Assembly: GCA_004556455.1 (NCBI GenBank)
Contig: SFGY01000005.1
Span: forward strand, 1-64,000
DNA: 64,000 bases
From: Clostridiales bacterium
Lineage (GTDB): Bacteria > Bacillota > Clostridia > Saccharofermentanales > DTU023
Direction: 5' to 3'
Positions 26,475 to 34,296 of this stretch are shown piece after piece. The stretch's first letter is position 1; each line of letters starts with the position of its first letter. A program made the position numbers and the translations under genes. A model generated the notes under the pieces. That model was given only the letters and a program-made list of their open reading frames with translations, was not told where the DNA came from and searched no databases.

Positions 26475-27902
26475 CTAATCTGGCCCGAAGACAGGCAGGC
26501 CCGGAGGATGGATTTCGTCCGGGGTTTGTTCGGCAAAGTCGAGGTCACGCTGAAGCACAGCCCAGCTTACGCTCTTTTCGCCGAAGCGCCCGCGCAGGTT
26601 GTAAATACAGTCCTCAATTTTCTCCAGGCGCTCTAGCTCGCGTGCATCTGAAAAAAAGTTCAGCTGCAGCGGCTGCTCCAGGGGAATGAGCTGGATGGCA
26701 CGGATGCCCACGGCTCTAAGCGGTACCGGCATCTCGCTCATGCGGGTGAAGAGTTTATAGGCGCAGCGTGCAAGATACACGCTGCTGTGGCTGGGGTAGG
26801 GCAGAGGCGTCTGAAACTCTTCCTCGAAGAAGTTCTGATCGCGCAGGCTGATTTGCACACCGCCTGCGCGAAAGCCTCCGCTCCGTAAACGCAGGCCAAC
26901 ATTCTGGGCGAGGGCCAGGAAAACCGGCCAGAGGCTTTCTTTGCTGACGAGATCGTGGCGCAGGGTAAGACTGTGTCCGATACTCCTGACGGGCCCTCTC
27001 TCACCCAGTACGCGCACGCGCCCGTCATCCCAGCCGTTAGCCCAGCGCCAGAGGCGATAGCCGTTGATGCCGAGGCGGCGCTGCAGCAGTTCTGCCGGGG
27101 CGCGGGCGAGCTGGCCGATGGTGCTGATGCCCCAGAGGTTGAGCTTTCGTTTAGTCGCTGGGCCGACGCCCAGAAGGTCTTCGACTGGCAGGTTCCAGAC
27201 CCTTTCGGGAATGTCTTCGCTGCGCAGGACGGTGACCGCATCTGGTTTTTTCATGTCGCTGCCGAGTTTGGCAAAGACCTTGTTGATACTGACGCCCACG
27301 GAAATGGTCAGACCCAGCTCCCGCTTGATACGCTGCCGCAGCAGCTCGGCGATGTCTTCGGGAGAGCCAAAAAGCTGGCGGCTGCCCCGTACATCCAGCC
27401 AGCATTCATCGAGGCCAAAGGGCTCGACCTGATTGCTGACCTCAGCGTAAATGGCCCGTGCCCGTTTGGAATAATGCACATAAGCTTCGTAGTGAGGAGG
27501 CACGATGTGGAGCTGGGGACATTTGCTCTGCGCCTGCCAGATGGTCTCGCCAGTTTTAACTCCCTGAATTTTCGCTTCCTGTGACTTGGCCAGTACAATC
27601 CCGTGGCGGTCTTCTACCGAGCCACAGACGGCCAAGGGCAGACCTTTGAAGGCTGGGTTCAGGACTTGTTCGACGGAAGCATAGTAGGCATTCATATCGC
27701 AGTGCAGAATACCCAGGCGGGGTTCCTGGCAACGGAGCTTGTCTGAGCCTCTGCCTGCTGCGCCTGCACCTGCGGTGTCTGAGCCGCTGCCCACTGTGCC
27801 TGAACCAGCGATACCCGGGCTTCTGCCTGCGCCTGCGATACCTGTGAGTGCAGTTGCTGAAGACCGTCTGCCGCTCGTTTTGGCAGGAATAAGTTCACCC
27901 AT
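26475..27902 (-). CDS. dinB: Y-family DNA polymerase IV
   Basis: 475 residues; DinB is usually 350-420. It performs error-prone translesion synthesis. DMNAYYASVEQ and GLDECWLDV carry the catalytic acidic residues; the helix-hairpin-helix LLGVGPATKRKL and the little-finger domain follow. The start at 27902 has AGGAGG six bases upstream, so the unusual N-terminal extension of about 60 residues is translated. It consists of Gly/Ala/Ser repeats with a period of about 12 residues (GSGSDTAGAG, GRGSD). The gene is transcribed divergently from an XRE/ImmA pair, with its promoter overlapped by palindromes. Confidence 0.92.
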   Translation of the reverse strand: MGELIPAKTSGRRSSATALTGIAGAGRSPGIAGSGTVGSGSDTAGAGAAGRGSDKLRCQEPRLGILHCDMNAYYASVEQVLNPAFKGLPLAVCGSVEDRHGIVLAKSQEAKIQGVKTGETIWQAQSKCPQLHIVPPHYEAYVHYSKRARAIYAEVSNQVEPFGLDECWLDVRGSRQLFGSPEDIAELLRQRIKRELGLTISVGVSINKVFAKLGSDMKKPDAVTVLRSEDIPERVWNLPVEDLLGVGPATKRKLNLWGISTIGQLARAPAELLQRRLGINGYRLWRWANGWDDGRVRVLGERGPVRSIGHSLTLRHDLVSKESLWPVFLALAQNVGLRLRSGGFRAGGVQISLRDQNFFEEEFQTPLPYPSHSSVYLARCAYKLFTRMSEMPVPLRAVGIRAIQLIPLEQPLQLNFFSDARELERLEKIEDCIYNLRGRFGEKSVSWAVLQRDLDFAEQTPDEIHPPGLPVFGPD

Positions 27903-27931
27903 AGAGGCCTCCTCAAAATCAGCTCAGATAG

Positions 27932-28000
27932 CTCAGATGAAGTCTGTGAAATCAACTCAAATGAAGTCTGTAAAATCAGTTCAGATAAAGTCTTTTTTTC
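27932..28000. repeat. 24-bp tandem repeat in the dinB leader
   Basis: CTCAGATGAAGTCTGTGAAATCAA-type units start at 27932, 27956 and 27980; the third is partial and ends in a T run. They lie between the dinB promoter and its ribosome binding site, so they are transcribed in the 5' leader. Confidence 0.85.
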
Positions 28001-28041
28001 TTGACCCCACTGTGTTGGGCGGGATATACTGTGTTCGTAAA

Positions 28042-28055
28042 TGAAAGTACTTTCA
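28042..28055. promoter_or_regulatory. 14-bp perfect palindrome, likely repressor operator
   Basis: TGAAAGTACTTTCA is fully self-complementary. It lies just downstream of the predicted dinB start site. It shares the TGAAA/TTTCA half-sites with the inverted repeat at 28083-28104, which suggests one regulator binding both, most simply the adjacent XRE protein. Confidence 0.65.
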
Positions 28056-28067
28056 CCTCTGTTGCAC

Positions 28068-28104
28068 AGCATAGGTGCAAATAGTTTCATTGTCAACTGA
28101 AACT
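28068..28104 (-). promoter_or_regulatory. dinB promoter overlapped by an inverted repeat
   Basis: On the minus strand TTGACA (28096-28091), 17 bases, TATGCT (28073-28068). The inverted repeat AGTTTCA (28083-28089) and TGAAACT (28098-28104) brackets the -35 exactly. On the plus strand TTGTCA (28090-28095) and TAATGC (28112-28117) could be the overlapping divergent promoter of the XRE gene. A repressor bound here would block both. Confidence 0.7.
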
Positions 28105-28150
28105 TGTTGCTTAATGCCTTGCTTAAGGCTTTGATGACGGGAGAAAAAAG

Positions 28151-28525
28151 GTGTTCGGTTCAAAAGTCAGAGATCTTCGTATTCGTAATAATCTCACACA
28201 GAAAGAGCTGGCCGCGCAACTTGGTGTTTCAACGCGCAGTCTGATCAACTATGAAACAGGGCGCTGCTATCCCCGCCAGGCTTCGGTTGTGGCGCGTCTG
28301 GCAGAACTTCTCCATGTCTCCGCAGATTATCTGCTCTCAGACGGAGAGGAATCTGCTGCAAGCCATGAGACACAGGATGCACGTGCCGCCGACCGTCTTG
28401 TCAAAGAGCTTTCAGCCATGTTTGCAGGCGGACGCCTGAGCGAAGAAGACCGCGATGCAGCCATGGAAGCGATACAACAGGCTTACTGGGACGGACGGCG
28501 TAATTCGCGCGAAAAAAAGAATTAG
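28151..28525 (+). CDS. XRE-family transcriptional regulator
   Basis: 124 residues. The helix-turn-helix LTQKELAAQLGVSTRSLINYETG occupies residues 15-37 and ADYLLSDGEE ends the domain. The C-terminal part, FAGGRLSEEDRDAAMEAIQ, is of the kind found in regulators paired with ImmA/IrrE peptidases. GTG start at 28151 with GGGAG upstream. The ImmA gene follows after 21 bases. It probably represses itself and dinB until cleaved by the peptidase; this is inferred from ImmR/ImmA and DdrO/IrrE systems. Confidence 0.85.
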   Translation: MFGSKVRDLRIRNNLTQKELAAQLGVSTRSLINYETGRCYPRQASVVARLAELLHVSADYLLSDGEESAASHETQDARAADRLVKELSAMFAGGRLSEEDRDAAMEAIQQAYWDGRRNSREKKN

Positions 28526-28546
28526 TCTGGGCGGGAAGTTCTTTTT

Positions 28547-29092
28547 ATGGCTCAGCGGAGAGCAATTCAAAGGGCGGAAGCAGCTGTCCGTAAGCTCCTT
28601 GCCTCCTGGGGAACTCGCGATGTGGAGCAACTTTGCAGGAATCTTGGCATCGCGCTTTATCCACGCTCAAATTTCCACCAGCTGAAAGGGATGTATGCCG
28701 TAGTGGAAGGGCGTCCCTGTATTTTTTATAAGGACAGCCTCAGCGAAGAGGATAAAAAACTGATTCTGGCCCATGAGCTGGGGCATGATCAGCTGCACCG
28801 TGAACTCGCGGGAAAGCAGATTCTCATCCGCGACCACATGTTTTTAGATATGAGCAGTCGTCCGGAGCTTGAGGCGAATCTCTTTGCTGCGGAGCTGTTG
28901 ATTTCGGATGAAAGCTTTCTGGATTATGCAGAGCAGGGTTACAGCCTGGAGCAAGTTGCGGCGGCCTTGGCTTTTCCCGCGGATCTTCTGCGTCTGAAGG
29001 CGGAAATTCTCAGGGAGAAGGGCGAGCCTCTCCACCTCAGTGAGCCCTTGCCGGCGCACTTTTCTTTCGAAAGGGGAAAGGATAAAATTTAA
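28547..29092 (+). CDS. ImmA/IrrE family metallopeptidase
   Basis: 181 residues. The zinc motif HELGH is at residues 76-80, followed by ELEANLFAAELLI, the conserved third-ligand helix of the family. Such enzymes cleave a partner XRE repressor after DNA damage or mobile-element induction. It lies directly after the XRE gene and 3 bases before the M28-like gene, so the three are probably co-transcribed. No integrase or other mobile-element gene is near, unlike ICEBs1 immA. Confidence 0.88.
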   Translation: MAQRRAIQRAEAAVRKLLASWGTRDVEQLCRNLGIALYPRSNFHQLKGMYAVVEGRPCIFYKDSLSEEDKKLILAHELGHDQLHRELAGKQILIRDHMFLDMSSRPELEANLFAAELLISDESFLDYAEQGYSLEQVAAALAFPADLLRLKAEILREKGEPLHLSEPLPAHFSFERGKDKI

Positions 29093-29095
29093 GAC

Positions 29096-30493
29096 ATGAA
29101 AACCACGTCATGCCCGAAAAGATTTTTCAGCCTTCTCTTGCTTGGCTTTTTCCTGCTCACCCAGGGTTTTGCTTTATCTTCCTGCTCTGTTATTCAGAGG
29201 GCCGAAAGAGCTCCGCTTACGGTTGCCCGATATGGCGGCGGAGGACGCAAGAGCAGTCTGGATATCGTACAGAACTTTCCCTTCCGCGCCCCCGGATCCC
29301 CTGAAGAAAGGGCTCTGGCCGACTGGCTTAAAGCGGAACTTGAACGCCTGGGTCTGCAGGTTGAGATGCAGAGTTTTCAAGTGGGAGGTAAAAGCTCGCA
29401 GAATGTTTTGGCCACGATTAAAGGAAAGGGTTTAAAGCCTGCAGAGTCGCAGGAGGACGAGCAAATGGCCAAAAGTGCCGAAATGCAGCATCCTGCTGAT
29501 CTGGAAGGTCGGCGCATTATTCTCGGCGCACACTATGACACTCTTTACAGCCGTGCGCAGGCGGAAGAAAAAGATCAGGAAGCTCAGGCGGCGGAAGTCG
29601 ATGAAGAGGGAAATCCTGTGGCGAGTGACCCTAACCTGCCTAAATTGGCTCAAAGTGATGGCATCGACGATAATGCCGCAGCCCTCGGCGTCCTTTTGCA
29701 GACCGCCAGGCTTCTGGCAGCAAGGCCAGCTGCCTATGATGTGACCATCGCCTTTTTTGGCGCGGGACATGCTGATTTTGCGGGGGCTCAATTTGCAGCC
29801 GATCAGCTGAGTCCTGCTGAGCGTGGAAAAATTGATGCGCTCGTCGTTTTAGATTCTATTTATGCAGGGGACAAGGTTTATGCTCATGCAGGTCAAAATT
29901 CTGTGGAGAGCGGCGAAAAGAAAAAATATGCTTTGCGACGCAAACTCTATGAGTGTACCGACGTCTACTACGATAATCTTCTGCTGACCCGCAACGGTTT
30001 TGCCCTTTATACCAATCAGGCCGGCTGCGAAAAGGATTTGGCGGGCGTGGGAAACTGCATTTACCGCGAGTGGACAGAAAAGAGAAGCGATCACAGTCCC
30101 TTCGATCAGCTGGGGATTCCCGTCGTCTTTTTCGACTCCGGCGACTATGATATTGAGCAATGTGACAGCCCGGTTAAAGAGAGCAACGATCCCTTTTTTG
30201 CCTCTGTGAATGGCATGATTGCCGGCAACGGTTTTGACAGCAGCGACCGCCTGCTCAATTATTTTGTCTCTGAAAAGCAGCAGAAGAATCGTGACCGCTT
30301 TGGCCGTTCAGAAGAAACAAGTCCGCTCAGCGAAGAGCGTCAAAGTGTGGCTGCGGAAAGCAGCCAGGATGATTATCTGAGCGAGGCGGATCGCCTGGAA
30401 ATTCGCATCAATAATCTCGCTTTTATTCTCGAACAGCTTTGCCGCAATGTTCCGCCGGGAACCGTGGCCAAAGGAGCAAAGGAGCTTTCATAA
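29096..30493 (+). CDS. M28-like peptidase family lipoprotein with an altered active site
   Basis: 465 residues. The signal peptide ends in the lipobox LSSC. The M28 fold is recognisable: GAHYDTLY (first zinc histidine), DGIDDNAAALGVLL (bridging aspartate), and a late DHSPFDQLGIPVVFF. Where M28 enzymes have the EE pair (FxGAEExGLxGS), this protein reads FFGAGHADFAGAQ, so the general-base glutamate appears to be missing. It may be inactive or use another residue. An acidic insert lies near residues 160-180. It follows the ImmA gene by 3 bases and overlaps the NfeD gene by one base. Confidence 0.8.
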   Translation: MKTTSCPKRFFSLLLLGFFLLTQGFALSSCSVIQRAERAPLTVARYGGGGRKSSLDIVQNFPFRAPGSPEERALADWLKAELERLGLQVEMQSFQVGGKSSQNVLATIKGKGLKPAESQEDEQMAKSAEMQHPADLEGRRIILGAHYDTLYSRAQAEEKDQEAQAAEVDEEGNPVASDPNLPKLAQSDGIDDNAAALGVLLQTARLLAARPAAYDVTIAFFGAGHADFAGAQFAADQLSPAERGKIDALVVLDSIYAGDKVYAHAGQNSVESGEKKKYALRRKLYECTDVYYDNLLLTRNGFALYTNQAGCEKDLAGVGNCIYREWTEKRSDHSPFDQLGIPVVFFDSGDYDIEQCDSPVKESNDPFFASVNGMIAGNGFDSSDRLLNYFVSEKQQKNRDRFGRSEETSPLSEERQSVAAESSQDDYLSEADRLEIRINNLAFILEQLCRNVPPGTVAKGAKELS

Positions 30494-30945
30494 TGTGGAT
30501 ATTCTGGTTGGTCCTTATTGTACTTTTTCTTATTGCTGAAGCAGTGACCGTCAATATGACGACGATCTGGTTTGCGGCAGGTGCGCTGGCCTCTCTGATT
30601 GCCAATCTGCTGAACGTGGAGCTCTGGTTGCAGCTGCTGATCTTTTTCCTCGTTTCGGTTGTCTGTCTGCTGCTGTTTATCCTCGTTTTCAAACCGCGGA
30701 TGGCCCCTCTGATCAAAAGGCCGGTATCCACTAATGCCGATCGCATTATCGGGGAAGAAGCTCGTGTCATTAAAGATATACTGCCGCTCAAAAAGGCCGG
30801 GCAGATCGAGGTCCTGGGTCAGATATGGTCGGCCATTGCGGAGGATGGGCAGAGCAGCATCCCGGAAGGTGCAACAGTCAGAGTGTTGGCGATCCATGGA
30901 GTTAAAGCTGTGGTCCGGCCCACAGACCCTGTGTCAGTGTCTTAA
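30493..30945 (+). CDS. NfeD-family membrane protein
   Basis: 150 residues from ATG 30493, which overlaps the previous stop (TAATG) and has GGAGC upstream; an upstream in-frame extension is not used. Two or three hydrophobic segments (residues 2-70) are followed by a C-terminal OB-fold with IGEEARVIKDI and GQIEVLGQIWSA, typical of short NfeD proteins. NfeD proteins act with SPFH/flotillin proteins, and such a gene follows 150 bases on. Confidence 0.88.
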   Translation: MWIFWLVLIVLFLIAEAVTVNMTTIWFAAGALASLIANLLNVELWLQLLIFFLVSVVCLLLFILVFKPRMAPLIKRPVSTNADRIIGEEARVIKDILPLKKAGQIEVLGQIWSAIAEDGQSSIPEGATVRVLAIHGVKAVVRPTDPVSVS

Positions 30946-31095
30946 ACTGTAAGCTTTGGGTTTTGACATAAAATTAACGTCGAGCTGACGAAAGTTTTAA
31001 GCAGAAATTGTTCTGTTCTGGCACAATATTTAAGGCGTGTTCTTACACAGGAGCAAAAGCGCCAGGCCGCCGCTGCTTTATAGAAAGGAATCATT

Positions 31096-32181
31096 ATGTT
31101 TCTTAGCATTCAAAACGGTTTTTCTGAGGACCGTATCGGTTCTCTCATCGCTCTTATTTTTCTCGCCCTCGTGCTTCTGATTATCCTCATTCGCAATATT
31201 CGCGTCGTACCCCAGGCTCATAATTTCATCATTGAACGGCTGGGAACCTACAAAGCCACCTGGGACACCGGCCTTCATATGAAAGTGCCGTTTATTGATA
31301 AAGTGATCAAAAATATCTCGCTGAAAGAAAAGGTGGCGGATTTCGAGCCGCAGGCTGTGATCACCAAGGATAACGTCACCATGCAGATCGACACTGTGGT
31401 GTTTTACCAGATTGTCGACCCTAAGCTCTACACCTACGGCATCGAGAATCCTATTTCGGCCATCGAAAATCTTTCGGCAACGACTCTGCGTAACATCATC
31501 GGTGACCTGGAACTCGACGAAACGCTGACCTCCCGCGATGTCATTAACACGAGAATGCGGGAAACGCTGGATATTGCCACAGATCCCTGGGGCATTAAAG
31601 TCAATCGCGTCGAACTGAAAAACATCATTCCGCCGAAAGAAATTCAGACCGCCATGGAACGGCAGATGAAAGCGGAGCGTGAAAAACGCGAAAATATCCT
31701 GCGCGCTGAGGGCCAGAAGGAAGCGGCCATCCGTGTGGCCGAAGGTGAAAAAGAGGCGGCTATTCTTCGTGCAGAAGCGAAAAAGGAACAGGCCATTCGC
31801 GTGGCCGAAGGTCAGGCTCAGGCCATTCTCAAGGTGCAGGAAGCCACGGCCAAGGGTCTGGCCATGATTAAGGATGTGCAGGCCGATAAGAGCCTTATCG
31901 CTCTGAAAGGCCTTGAAGCCCTGACCAAGGTTGCTGATGGCCGCGCGACCAAGATTATTATCCCTTCAAATATGCAAGGCATCGCTTCTGCCGCTGTCTC
32001 CATCAAGGAAATGATCACAGATCCTCAATTTTCTCCCGATCAGGTTGCAGAAAAAACGGAGGCGGTGTCCCCCGTAGAAGAAAAATGGAGACCCGAAGCA
32101 GACGAGCGCAAACTCACGCAGTCGGCTGATGACCCCCTGTCAGGGCATCACTTTGAGCCTTCTGGCTTCTCCAAGATCTAA
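31096..32181 (+). CDS. SPFH/band-7 domain protein (stomatin/QmcA type)
   Basis: 361 residues. One N-terminal membrane segment (about 17-35) precedes the band-7 domain: VVPQAHNFIIERLGTYKATW, then DNVTMQIDTVVFYQI and WGIKVNRVELKNI. A long Ala/Glu/Lys helix with the repeated phrase IRVAEGEKEAAILRAEAKKE (residues 205-245) promotes oligomerisation. It probably forms membrane microdomains with NfeD. GAAAGGA precedes the ATG; a terminator follows the stop directly. Confidence 0.92.
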   Translation: MFLSIQNGFSEDRIGSLIALIFLALVLLIILIRNIRVVPQAHNFIIERLGTYKATWDTGLHMKVPFIDKVIKNISLKEKVADFEPQAVITKDNVTMQIDTVVFYQIVDPKLYTYGIENPISAIENLSATTLRNIIGDLELDETLTSRDVINTRMRETLDIATDPWGIKVNRVELKNIIPPKEIQTAMERQMKAEREKRENILRAEGQKEAAIRVAEGEKEAAILRAEAKKEQAIRVAEGQAQAILKVQEATAKGLAMIKDVQADKSLIALKGLEALTKVADGRATKIIIPSNMQGIASAAVSIKEMITDPQFSPDQVAEKTEAVSPVEEKWRPEADERKLTQSADDPLSGHHFEPSGFSKI

Positions 32182-32186
32182 ATCCC

Positions 32187-32214
32187 AGGGCTGCGCCATG
32201 TCGCAGCCCTTTTG
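32187..32214 (+). terminator. Intrinsic terminator after the SPFH gene
   Basis: AGGGCTGCG (32187-32195) pairs with CGCAGCCCT (32202-32210), a six-base loop and a short T run. It separates the NfeD/SPFH unit from the ATPase gene that starts 15 bases later. Confidence 0.8.
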
Positions 32215-32228
32215 CTGAGAGGAAAACT

Positions 32229-33467
32229 ATGCTTCGTTCGATTCATATTGAGCAGTTCGGTATTCTCAAAGATGTGACGATCGGACCGACGTCCGAAGAA
32301 ATTCAGGCGGCTTTACAGAGGAAAGAGAAAATCTCAGGCGGCCTGAGCGCTCTCAGTTGTTTTATTGGCCGGAACGGCACGGGCAAAAGTGCTTTCCTGG
32401 GCAGCATCAGTTTTATCCGCGATGCCTTGCTCTATGGTCTTCCCCATGCGTCCAGCAGCGGCCAGCGTGGAGGTTTTGCCCGCCTGCGCACACGCCAGCT
32501 CCCGCTCTATGAGGGTGAAATCTGGAGCCTGGAAAGCAGAATCCCGCGCACTTTCCCGGAGAATAGCAGAGCTGCGGCTGAAGGATCTTCTGAGAAGAAA
32601 AATATGGTCTTTGATTTCATCTATGAACGGCGACCGGAACAGTTTCTTCACTACCATATCAGCATGAATGGAGATAAACACAGCCGCCCCTTTATTTATG
32701 AAGAAACCGTACGCCTGCTCAGCTCTGAGGGAGAAAAAGAGTTGCTCTCGGTTCGTGAGGGAAAAGGCCATGTGAGTTCAGAGCGCTTTGGCAATGACGA
32801 AGTCCAGCTGCTGGACGAAAAGGTTCCGGCCCTCTCGCTCTTTGGACGCATGCTCCAGTACAAAGAGCTCTGCTGGCTTTATCTACAGCTCACCAGCAGC
32901 TTTGTCTGCCGCCCTGCGGAGATGCCAGATAAGGGGCTTTTAGCGAAAGAAAAGGGAGGGCATAAGCATCTCAATGAGCGCATGGATAATCTGCGTAATG
33001 TCCTGAATTACCGGGAAAAGGAAGACCCTAAGGCTTACGAACAGCTGCTCTCGCGCATTCTGGATCAGGTTCCTGATTACAAGAAGGTCGGTGATGCGTT
33101 TCTGGATCAGGGTATTTCCTCAGGAAATCTGAGACTTTTTGCTCTGCTGCTTCTGCTCGAAGATCCGCGTACTCTGATCTGTATCGATGAGCCTGACAAC
33201 GGTCTCTATCACGATATGATCGAGGCCCTGATGCAGGCCACGCGCCACTACATTCTGGAGCAGAAGGACGCTCAGATTTTCCTTACGACTCACAACAGTT
33301 CGGTGCTCGAGGCTCTGAGCCCGGAAGAAGTATGGGCCTTCGAGCGCAGGAACGATGGACGGATTCACGTGCGCTCCCTGGCGCAGGATGAGATTGTCCG
33401 TCAGATGTATAAAGAAGGCATCAATATGGGGATGCTCTGGTACGGCGGCCATCTGGGTGTCAACTGA
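32229..33467 (+). CDS. AAA-family ATPase (AAA_21/RecF-like), putative defence ATPase
   Basis: 412 residues. Walker A GRNGTGKS at about residue 48; the ABC-like core ends with DQGISSGNLRLFALLLLLED, Walker B TLICIDEPDNGL and the H-loop TTHNSS. The opening LRSIHIEQFGILKDVTIGP is typical of stand-alone SMC/ABC-type ATPases found in RloA-, AbiL- and PARIS-like systems. The DUF4276 gene starts one base after its stop. GAGAGGAAA precedes the ATG. A housekeeping role cannot be excluded because the pair is coupled to hemW. Confidence 0.85.
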   Translation: MLRSIHIEQFGILKDVTIGPTSEEIQAALQRKEKISGGLSALSCFIGRNGTGKSAFLGSISFIRDALLYGLPHASSSGQRGGFARLRTRQLPLYEGEIWSLESRIPRTFPENSRAAAEGSSEKKNMVFDFIYERRPEQFLHYHISMNGDKHSRPFIYEETVRLLSSEGEKELLSVREGKGHVSSERFGNDEVQLLDEKVPALSLFGRMLQYKELCWLYLQLTSSFVCRPAEMPDKGLLAKEKGGHKHLNERMDNLRNVLNYREKEDPKAYEQLLSRILDQVPDYKKVGDAFLDQGISSGNLRLFALLLLLEDPRTLICIDEPDNGLYHDMIEALMQATRHYILEQKDAQIFLTTHNSSVLEALSPEEVWAFERRNDGRIHVRSLAQDEIVRQMYKEGINMGMLWYGGHLGVN

Positions 33468-33468
33468 G

Positions 33469-34296
33469 ATGCGCATTGAAGTCCTCTGTGAAGATAAATC
33501 CTCGGTCAGGGTGCTGAAAAAAATACTGGGGGACCTTCTTTTCTTTGGTCGCGAGCCCCTTTTTCCCGCAGCCGTCCAAGCTGCGGTTGAATCAACTCCA
33601 GGAGGAAAGGGCCTGGCTTTATGGCCCGGCGTGTCAGAGGAGAGCGAGCATCTGCTTTCACAAAATGGGGTTGTTCTCGACATTCATCCCCATCGCGGCA
33701 AGGGTTATATTCCTGCGAACCTTTTTGAAAAACCGGAGTATAGCCGCAGCGGCCTGCTCAATCTGCTCCCGGCCAAGCTCAGGGCTTATGCGCATTTGAA
33801 TCGGGAAGAGGGACTGATCGTCTGCGTTGTTCTTGATTCAGACGATGATGATGTGAACAGGCTCTACCAGAAGATCGAGGCGCTCATTCGCCACTGCGCG
33901 CCGGGACGTTTCTTTGTGATCGGCATATCCGTCGAAGAGATGGAGGCCTGGCTGCTGGGAGATCCTCTTGCCCTCTGTCAGGCCTTTCCGGAAGCCGACC
34001 TGGCTCTCCTGAAATCCTACACTCAGGACGGCATCTGCGGGACCTGGGAGTTATTGGCACAAATCATTGAAGGTCAGGAGAAGGGTCGGGAACTTGCCCG
34101 TATCGGCTACCCTGCTGTGGGAATATATAAAGCGAAATGGGCCGAGGCTATTGCCCCATGGCTGGATCCTGAGCGCAATCAATCGCCGAGCTTGCAGAAC
34201 TTCATCCATCGCTTTCGCACTATGGTTCGCCTTGCCGCCGGGAACGACAGGTCAGGACGCGCTGCAAAACAGACTTCGAAGCAGGACGACGCATGA
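33469..34296 (+). CDS. DUF4276 family protein, partner of the AAA ATPase
   Basis: 275 residues from ATG 33469, one base after the ATPase stop; the frame is open further upstream only as an overlap with the ATPase gene. The N-terminal RIEVLCEDKSS places a glutamate in the first strand, LIVCVVLDSDDDD supplies an acidic DxD cluster, and ISVEEMEAWLLGD is the DUF4276 hallmark. The E...DxD layout recalls TOPRIM nucleases used with ATPases in OLD- and PARIS-like systems. Its stop overlaps the hemW start by four bases. Confidence 0.75.
   Translation: MRIEVLCEDKSSVRVLKKILGDLLFFGREPLFPAAVQAAVESTPGGKGLALWPGVSEESEHLLSQNGVVLDIHPHRGKGYIPANLFEKPEYSRSGLLNLLPAKLRAYAHLNREEGLIVCVVLDSDDDDVNRLYQKIEALIRHCAPGRFFVIGISVEEMEAWLLGDPLALCQAFPEADLALLKSYTQDGICGTWELLAQIIEGQEKGRELARIGYPAVGIYKAKWAEAIAPWLDPERNQSPSLQNFIHRFRTMVRLAAGNDRSGRAAKQTSKQDDA

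Noticed and set aside
28000..28150. Bacillus-type LexA box for dinB
   Set aside because: No CGAACnnnnGTTCG palindrome is present; CGAACACAGTATATC on the minus strand lacks the second half. Other palindromes fit better.
28151..29092. Prophage or integrative element carrying ImmR/ImmA
   Set aside because: No integrase, recombinase, attachment-site repeats or phage structural genes lie near; the pair is embedded among chromosomal genes.
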